The position numbers were made by a program, and so were the translations under genes. From assembly GCA_965262505.1 (NCBI GenBank), contig CBDHFM010000030.1, positions 3,596,001-3,660,000 on the forward strand: a DNA stretch of 64,000 nt, given 5' to 3'. Positions within the stretch are counted from its first letter, which is position 1. The number at the start of each line of letters is the position of its first letter. This stretch comes from JACPPO01 sp965262505 (lineage in GTDB: Bacteria; Acidobacteriota; Vicinamibacteria; Vicinamibacterales; UBA2999). Positions 59,163-64,000 of this stretch are shown piece by piece. The notes below the pieces were generated by a model. The model was not told the DNA's origin. It ran no database searches and worked only from the letters and a program-made list of their open reading frames with translations.

Positions 59163-60352
59163 CACGCCGGCTGCTCCTCGCACTGCTGCCGCTCGCGCTG
59201 CTCGCGGCGTTGCTGGCCCTCATCGTTCGGTCGGGGCCGGCGGAATCGGTTCGCGGCGACGACTATCCGCCCGTGGAGCGCCTTACGTTCCAGCGCGTCC
59301 TCCTGGAGCCGGGCTTTATCGTCGTCAACGTGCTGAACGACGGACCGGACGCGGTCACGATCGCGCAGGTGCAGGTCGACGAGGCGTTCTGGACGTTCAC
59401 AGCCGATGGCGGCGTCCCCGACGGCGGTGTCGCGCTGGGGCATTTGGGCCGGACGACGCTGCGCATTCCGTATCCTTGGGTTGGTGGAGATGCGCACCTC
59501 GTCAAGGTGCTGACGTCCACGGGCACCGCGTTCGAGTACGAGATTCCGGTCGCCGTGGAAACTCCGACGCCGGGCGTGCGCTTCTTCGGCGTATTTACGC
59601 TCATCGGCCTGTATGTCGGGGTGATTCCCGTCATGATCGGACTCCTGTGGTTCCCGTTCCTTAAACGTCTGTCGGTACGTGGGACGGACTTTCTCCTGGC
59701 GTTGACGGTTGGCTTGCTTGCGTTCCTGCTCGTTGACGGAGCGAGCGAGGGGTTCGAGTCGGCTGAGCTGCTGCCGGAGTCGTTTCAGGGCGTCGTGCTG
59801 TTTGCACTGGCCGCAGCGGGCGCGTATCTCCTGCTCGAGGGCGTCGGTGCGTGGCTCCGGGGACGGCGGCGTCACGCCGGCGAGGGGCAGGGCGGCTGGG
59901 TACTGGCCGTGTTGATCGCCGTCGGGATTGGCCTCCACAATTTCGGCGAGGGCCTCGCGATCGGGTCGGCGTTCGCGCTGGGCGAGGCGGCGCTTGGCAC
60001 GCTCCTGATTGTCGGGTTCACGCTGCACAACACGACCGAGGGGCTGGCGATCGTGGCGCCGCTGGCTCGGGAACGGCAGCGCGTATCGGTGGCCGACCTG
60101 GCCAAACTGGGGCTGATAGGTGGGGTGCCGACGATCGCGGGCGCGTGGATCGGCGGCTTCGTGTACTCGCCGGTCTGGTCGGTGCTCTTTCTGGCGATCG
60201 GCGTCGGCGCGATCGCACAGGTCGTCGGGCAGGTCGTGCGGCAGATGGCGCGCGAGGGCTCGGCGGCGCGGATGCTCGCGACCGGTCCGGTGCTCGCCGG
60301 CCTTTTTGCCGGGTTCGCCGTGATGTACGTCACCGGGATGCTGGTCGGATGA
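59159..60352 (+). CDS. ZIP-family metal transporter with exported N-terminal domain
   Basis: 397 residues from GTG 59159 (GTGA overlap with the multicopper oxidase stop). A signal helix (about 1-25) is followed by a beta-rich extracytoplasmic domain of about 110 residues and then about eight membrane helices. The metal sites G-L-H-N-F-G-E-G-L-A-I-G and L-H-N-T-T-E-G-L-A-I are the two H-N-x-x-E-G motifs of ZIP proteins. ZIP transporters normally have no such N-terminal domain; here it may pass metal from the neighbouring copper proteins. A longer frame beginning at 59030 is not chosen. Confidence 0.86.
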   Translation: MTRRLLLALLPLALLAALLALIVRSGPAESVRGDDYPPVERLTFQRVLLEPGFIVVNVLNDGPDAVTIAQVQVDEAFWTFTADGGVPDGGVALGHLGRTTLRIPYPWVGGDAHLVKVLTSTGTAFEYEIPVAVETPTPGVRFFGVFTLIGLYVGVIPVMIGLLWFPFLKRLSVRGTDFLLALTVGLLAFLLVDGASEGFESAELLPESFQGVVLFALAAAGAYLLLEGVGAWLRGRRRHAGEGQGGWVLAVLIAVGIGLHNFGEGLAIGSAFALGEAALGTLLIVGFTLHNTTEGLAIVAPLARERQRVSVADLAKLGLIGGVPTIAGAWIGGFVYSPVWSVLFLAIGVGAIAQVVGQVVRQMAREGSAARMLATGPVLAGLFAGFAVMYVTGMLVG

Positions 60353-60744
60353 GTATATTGGGACGAAAGGTGCCCACGAAGGTGATCGCCGCGATCGCCG
60401 GACTCATGCTGCTTGCCGCGCTGCTGCCCGCGTGGAGCAGCACGCCGACGCGCGAGGTCACGCTGGTCGCCCGGGGCATGGCGTTCTACCTCGACGGCGA
60501 TCCGAGCACGCCGAATCCGACGCTCGAGGTGAGGGCTGGCGAGCGCGTGCGAATCGTGCTGCGCAACCAGGACCGCGGGATGACGCACGACTTCGCCGTC
60601 CCTGCCGTCGCCGCCGCCATGAGCGCCATCGGCTGGGACGAATCCGGCGAGGTCGTCCTCGACGTGCCGGATACGCCGGGCACCTACGAGTACGTGTGCC
60701 GCCCACACGCCCTCATGATGCGAGGCACTATCAGGGTCTATTGA
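60349..60744 (+). CDS. Exported plastocyanin-like cupredoxin
   Basis: 131 residues from ATG 60349 (ATGA overlap with the ZIP stop). Signal or anchor helix (about 9-30), then a single cupredoxin domain with type 1 copper ligands His in M-T-H-D-F-A-V, and Cys, His and Met in Y-V-C-R-P-H-A-L-M-M. It likely accepts electrons from or gives them to the multicopper oxidase or the di-heme protein. Last gene of the operon. Confidence 0.86.
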   Translation: MSILGRKVPTKVIAAIAGLMLLAALLPAWSSTPTREVTLVARGMAFYLDGDPSTPNPTLEVRAGERVRIVLRNQDRGMTHDFAVPAVAAAMSAIGWDESGEVVLDVPDTPGTYEYVCRPHALMMRGTIRVY

Positions 60745-61267
60745 CCCTCCGCTCGACGATCAACCGCTTCCCTCACCATCAACCGCCGACGTGGCCATGT
60801 GGCTCCGAACAAACCCATGGACCCACCCGTGATCCGTGCCGTGCTTGATGAACGGGTTTTTCTCCGCGCATGACCACGCCGGCGGCGGTCTGGCCCCGTC
60901 GTGAGGATCTGCCGACCACGCGGCGTTCGGAGCAAGCAGAAAGTGCCACGTCCGCAGGCGCTGGCTCCGGAACTGGCGCGCCGTCGGCGCCTTCTGGTGG
61001 GCGGATGGAACGACGCACCTGGCGAGGCGGAGCCGCCGGGGGAGAACGAGTCTCGCACCGAGGACCGCATCGGTGAGGCTGGTGGGGTGGTGGGCGCGCA
61101 CACTCCGGATGCGGATCAGCGGCGCGCACGTGGCGTCACCAGGACGCCATTGCGGCGGTGTGCCCGTTCCGCACCTCAGCGTGTCGTCTCGATAGCGTTG
61201 GAATACGCATCCGATGGATGGCCCAGAGACGGCCGCTAGTATAGAATTCCCCAAACGACTGAACCGC
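60745..61267. other. Intergenic region before kinase remnant
   Basis: 523 bases without a convincing gene. The left part contains a dispersed repeat (60794-60867). The rest is G+C-rich with Arg-rich shadow frames on both strands. A TATAGA (near 61241) lies upstream of the kinase remnant. Confidence 0.4.
60794..60867 (-). repeat. Dispersed repeat fragment, copy B
   Basis: Blocks 60844-60867 and 60794-60818 (minus strand) match 15286-15309 and 15318-15342 with 3 and 2 mismatches, in the same order, but with a longer spacer here. It is a trace of a repeated element. Confidence 0.5.
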
Positions 61268-61571
61268 GTGGCCCTAACCCCCGGCACCCGCCTCGGCCCG
61301 TATGAGATCACCGCCGAGATCGGTGTGGGCGGGATGGGGGAGGTCTACCGCGCTACCGACACGAAGCTGAAGCGCGAGGTGGCAGTCAAAGTGCTGCGTT
61401 CGCACGTCGCCGCTGACCCGGAACGTTTGGCCCGCTTTCAACGCGAGCCGAAGTCCTCGCCTCGCTCAATATCAAGCTACGGCCGGATGGTGTCGTCAAG
61501 GCTTGCTCGACCCAGCCTACAAAAGTGAGAAACAATCGCAGATGACACGCAACACGGGGATGTCCCACTGA
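61268..61571 (+). pseudogene. Ser/Thr protein kinase remnant (internal deletion and frameshift)
   Basis: From GTG 61268 it reads A-L-T-P-G-T-R-L-G-P-Y-E-I, then the glycine loop G-V-G-G-M-G-E-V-Y-R-A and V-A-V-K-V-L (Lys of the ATP site), as in acidobacterial kinases. After F-Q-R-E the frame is off by one; the next frame continues A-E-V-L-A-S-L-N and then jumps to N-I-K-L-R-P-D-G-V-V-K, part of the region after the catalytic loop. The HRD, DFG and the rest are lost. An IS256-type element follows directly. Not functional. Confidence 0.85.
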
Positions 61572-61664
61572 CTGTTGAAAATTGAAGCGGCGGCTCCGTC
61601 ACTGCTCGTGATAGACGAGTGGTGACCAAACCGAGGCAACACGCCTCACAGCAAAGGAGCCGCC

Positions 61665-62957
61665 ATGAAGAAGTCTCGCACAGCCGGCCCGTCTCGCGTT
61701 GTTGAATCTCCCACCGTCCGATCCCTCCCGCTCGTGGACGTCCTGGAGGACACGAAGGCCGCGCTCTTCGCGTTGATGGTGCAGTCAGGTCTCCAGGTAC
61801 TCGATGCGCTGCTCGAGGAGGACCGCACGGCGTTGTGCGGCCCGCGGTACGCTCATCACGCCGACCGCCACGCCTCGCGGGCGGGCACCGTGCCCAGCGA
61901 GGTCGTCCTCGGGGGCCGGAAGGTCGCCATGCAGCGGCCCCGCGTGCGGGCCGAGGGCCGCGAAGTCCCGCTGCCGACCTTCCAGGCGGTGGCCCAGGCC
62001 GATCCCCTGAATCGCCGCGTCGTTGAGCAGATGCTGGTGGGCGTGGCGACCCGTCACTATGCGCGAAGTCTTGAGTCGGTGCCGGCGGGGGTCGTAAGTC
62101 GCGGCACGAGCAAGAGCAGCGTCAGCCGGCGATTCGTGGCGAAGACCACGGCCCAGCTCCGGGCGTGGCAATCCGCGCCGCTGGACGGTCTCGACCTCGT
62201 GGCGCTGCTCATCGACGGCGTGCATATCGGCGAGCACTGCCTCGTGGTGGCCCTTGGGATCGCCGCAGACGGGCAGAAACACGCGCTCGGCCTGTGGGAG
62301 GGCGCCACCGAGAACACCGCCGTGTGTCAGAGCTTGCTGGCGAATCTGCAGAGCCGGGGCCTGCGCACCGACCGCAGCCTGCTCGTGATCCTCGATGGCG
62401 CGCCGGCCCTGCACAAAGCCACGCGGGCGGTCTTCGGCGCGGCCGCGCTCATCCAGCGGTGCCAGGTCCACAAGCTCCGCAACATCCTGGACCACCTACC
62501 GGAGCGGCAGCGACCGTGGGTGCAGGCGATCGTGCGACGCGCCTATCTGGCGACCGACGTGAAGACGGCGACGCAGCTGCTCACCACTCTCGCCACGCGC
62601 CTGGACGAGGTCTATCCCAGCGCCGCCGGCAGCGTGCGCGAAGGACTCGACGAGACCCTGACGGTCCTCACGCTGCACCTCTCGGCGCGACTCCAGCGAT
62701 CGCTCACGACCACGAATGCCGCCGAGAGTCTGCTGAGCCGCACCCGCCACGTGACGCGGAACGTGAAACGGTGGCGTGGCGGACAGATGATGCTGCGGTG
62801 GGTGGCGGCCGGTGTCCTCGAAGCCGTCAAGGGTTTCAGGCGCGTCAAGGGATGCGCTGACATGCCCCGCCTGGTGACGGCCCTGCGGGCGCGTGATCAA
62901 CGTCTCGGCATCGGGGGCTTGACCTGCCTGCCATTTTTCGGACCAGCTGACGCTTGA
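61665..62957 (+). CDS. IS256 (mutator)-family transposase, C-terminus altered
   Basis: 430 residues. DDE positions are visible in L-L-I-D-G-V-H (first Asp), L-V-I-L-D-G-A-P-A-L-H-K (second) and T-N-A-A-E-S-L-L-S-R-T-R (Glu). V-G-G-R-K type sequence at about 85 and R-C-Q-V-H-K-L-R-N are family blocks. The last residues G-L-T-C-L-P-F-F-G-P-A-D-A come from what looks like the left end of the next IS3-type element (from about 62920), so the original end is lost. The left inverted repeat was not found. Activity is doubtful. Confidence 0.85.
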   Translation: MKKSRTAGPSRVVESPTVRSLPLVDVLEDTKAALFALMVQSGLQVLDALLEEDRTALCGPRYAHHADRHASRAGTVPSEVVLGGRKVAMQRPRVRAEGREVPLPTFQAVAQADPLNRRVVEQMLVGVATRHYARSLESVPAGVVSRGTSKSSVSRRFVAKTTAQLRAWQSAPLDGLDLVALLIDGVHIGEHCLVVALGIAADGQKHALGLWEGATENTAVCQSLLANLQSRGLRTDRSLLVILDGAPALHKATRAVFGAAALIQRCQVHKLRNILDHLPERQRPWVQAIVRRAYLATDVKTATQLLTTLATRLDEVYPSAAGSVREGLDETLTVLTLHLSARLQRSLTTTNAAESLLSRTRHVTRNVKRWRGGQMMLRWVAAGVLEAVKGFRRVKGCADMPRLVTALRARDQRLGIGGLTCLPFFGPADA

Positions 62958-62988
62958 GAGAATGGCGCCCTCGGAAAGTGAGGGAGCC

Positions 62989-63252
62989 ATGAAGAAGACC
63001 CGATTCACCGAAGAACAGATGGTCACGATCCTCCGGGAGGCCGACACGAAACCGGTCCCGGACGTGGCGAAGAAGCACGGTGTCAGCGGCCAGACGATCT
63101 ACAGCTGGCGGAAGCACTTTGGCAGCTTGGAACCGTCCGACGTCAAGCGCTTGCGCCAGCTCGAGCAGGAGAACGGCCGCCTGAAGAAGATGGTGGCGGA
63201 CCGGGACCTGGAGATCGACGTCCTCAAGGAGATCACGCGAAAAAAATGGTAG
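62989..63252 (+). CDS. IS3-type transposase OrfA
   Basis: 87 residues from ATG 62989 (M-K-K-T-R-F-T-E-E-Q-M). The HTH_Tnp_1 segment is V-A-K-K-H-G-V-S-G-Q-T-I-Y-S-W-R-K-H-F. A leucine-zipper-like end follows (L-R-Q-L-E-Q-E-N-G-R-L-K-K). The frame ends after the A-AAA-AAA heptamer at 63240-63246, where a -1 shift enters orfB. Confidence 0.88.
   Translation: MKKTRFTEEQMVTILREADTKPVPDVAKKHGVSGQTIYSWRKHFGSLEPSDVKRLRQLEQENGRLKKMVADRDLEIDVLKEITRKKW
63240..63246 (+). promoter_or_regulatory. Programmed -1 frameshift site (A AAA AAA)
   Basis: Seven As in the correct phase (A63240, AAA, AAA) at the orfA/orfB overlap. Slippage by one base leads into ATG-GTA-GGC of orfB, the classic IS3 arrangement. 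Confidence 0.7.
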
Positions 63253-64000
63253 GCGCACGCGTGCGCCGGCAGCAGGTCGCGTATACCCGATCACGCGGTC
63301 TGTCCGACCGCCGCGCGTGCGCCGTACTCTCGGTGGCGCGGTCGACCTTGGGCTATCAGTCGCGGCTGGCGGTGCGGGATGCCCCCGCTCTGACCGCGAT
63401 GCGCCGCTTGGCGGCCCAGTATCCCCGCTATGGGTATCGCCGGATCCGGATCTTCCTGAGACGAGAGGGGCACGTGATGAGCCCCGATCGCACGCATCGG
63501 CTCTGGCGCCAGGCGGGGTTGCAGGTCCCGCGGCGGCGCCCCCGGCGCCGGGTGGCCACGGGACGGCCCCGGCCGCTGCCGCCGACCGCCCGGAACCACG
63601 TGTGGGCGTACGACTTCGTGTTCGACACCTGTGCGAATCGGCAGACGCTCAAATGCCTGACGATCGTCGACGAGTGGACCCGCGAATGTCTGGCGATTGA
63701 CGTGGCCGGCGGCATCCGCTCTGGGCGCGTGATCGAGGTGCTCGCCCAGCTGGTCAGCGTGCACGGCGCCCCGCGGCACCTGCGGTCGGACAACGGACCG
63801 GAGTTCGTGGCCACCGCCATCTTGCGCTGGCTCGGTGACGCGGGCATTGACACGGCGCTGATCGACCCGGGGAAGCCGTGGCAGAATGCCACCGACGAAT
63901 CGTTCAACGGGAAGTTCCGCGACGAGTTCCTGAGCCTCCAGTGGTTTCGGAACCGCATGGACGCGAAGGTCGGGATCGAGCAGTGGCGACAGCACTACAA
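63246..64000 (+). CDS. IS3-type transposase OrfB, partial (runs off right edge)
   Basis: 251 codons seen. HTH_21 region Y-P-R-Y-G-Y-R-R-I-R-I-F-L is followed by the rve core with V-W-A-Y-D-F-V-F-D (first Asp), L-R-S-D-N-G-P-E-F (second Asp) and D-E-S-F-N-G-K-F-R-D-E-F (Glu region), the IS3/IS407 pattern. It can start at its own ATG 63246 or be joined to orfA by a -1 frameshift. The end is outside the window. Confidence 0.88.
   Translation, partial: MVGARVRRQQVAYTRSRGLSDRRACAVLSVARSTLGYQSRLAVRDAPALTAMRRLAAQYPRYGYRRIRIFLRREGHVMSPDRTHRLWRQAGLQVPRRRPRRRVATGRPRPLPPTARNHVWAYDFVFDTCANRQTLKCLTIVDEWTRECLAIDVAGGIRSGRVIEVLAQLVSVHGAPRHLRSDNGPEFVATAILRWLGDAGIDTALIDPGKPWQNATDESFNGKFRDEFLSLQWFRNRMDAKVGIEQWRQHY

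Larger units (their letters stand above)
62920..64000 (+). mobile_element. IS3-family element, incomplete at window edge
   Basis: Left end placed at TGACCTGCC (62920), which with the following TTTTTCGGACCAG resembles IS3/IS407-type ends. It contains orfA and orfB in the usual frame relation. The right end is beyond the window. It seems inserted in the end of the IS256-type transposase gene. Confidence 0.6.

Noticed and set aside
1..64000. tRNA, rRNA, prophage or replication origin
   Set aside because: No cloverleaf with T-loop GGTTCRA, no rRNA stretch, no phage structural or dnaA/oriC-like cluster was noticed in any gap.

Overview
The window is a G+C-rich bacterial chromosome segment. It most resembles an Acidobacteriota genome, perhaps of the Vicinamibacteria type. 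The grounds are a large secreted VWFA/TPR protein, a DUF1800-DUF1501 pair, a Ser/Thr kinase remnant with the typical acidobacterial N-terminus, a tandem-repeat S8 peptidase, a DtxR/porin locus, and many insertion sequences between ordinary metabolic genes. The assignment is inference: there is no rRNA or tRNA in the window to anchor it.

Layout. 1-5.1 kb: the start of an amidohydrolase (cut by the window edge), a small membrane protein, the VWFA/TPR protein and a second exported amidohydrolase. 5.2-10.5 kb: a metal-uptake group (Cys-rich small protein, porin, ZnuA-like binding protein, ZnuB-like permease, no ATPase) and a sodium:solute symporter with its small partner. 10.5-13.9 kb: a cupredoxin lipoprotein and the DUF1800/DUF1501 pair. 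13.9-20.8 kb: mobile-element territory. Two identical ISAzo13-type copies in inverted orientation bracket an RluA-type pseudouridine synthase, MsrA and an unknown gene. An IS630 element with its own winged-helix gene sits exactly at the stop/start junction of a TIGR00300 gene and a sulfurtransferase gene. 22-31.9 kb: a two-component system, fatty-acid desaturase, exonuclease III, aspartate kinase, HemQ-like protein, an exported methyltransferase, FTR1 iron permease, an orphan DndB-like DGQHR protein and PxpA. 32-43.2 kb: the arginine pathway, argCBDJF on the minus strand diverging from argR-argH, with fabI and argG further along. 43.2-50.1 kb: a frameshifted HD-GYP/GAF/GGDEF gene, a subtilase, and a sigma-54 activator broken by an IS3-type element. 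50.1-54.7 kb: a tightly overlapping deoxyhypusine-synthase-like/PIN-like/nagA operon, then queC, queD and a HAD phosphatase. 54.7-60.7 kb: a divergent metal/copper locus. One arm has a DtxR-like regulator fused in frame to an outer-membrane barrel, a CuA-type protein and a di-heme protein. The other arm has a two-domain multicopper oxidase, a ZIP transporter with an exported N-terminal domain, and a cupredoxin. 61.2-64 kb: a decayed kinase gene, an IS256-type transposase and an IS3-type element running off the edge.

How genes work together. The arginine genes can make a full glutamate-to-arginine route with acetyl recycling by ArgJ, under an ArgR with a strong palindrome in the argC-argR gap. 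The TIGR00300 protein may drain ornithine to proline. The 54.7-60.7 kb genes look like one metal-responsive periplasmic/outer-membrane module around a shared 79-bp promoter region. Several genes carry a -10-like box only 5-8 bases before the start codon, which suggests leaderless mRNAs. The most unusual signals are the DtxR-porin fusion, the exact IS insertions at stop or stop/start codons, and an in-frame palindromic element in a signal-peptide coding region.
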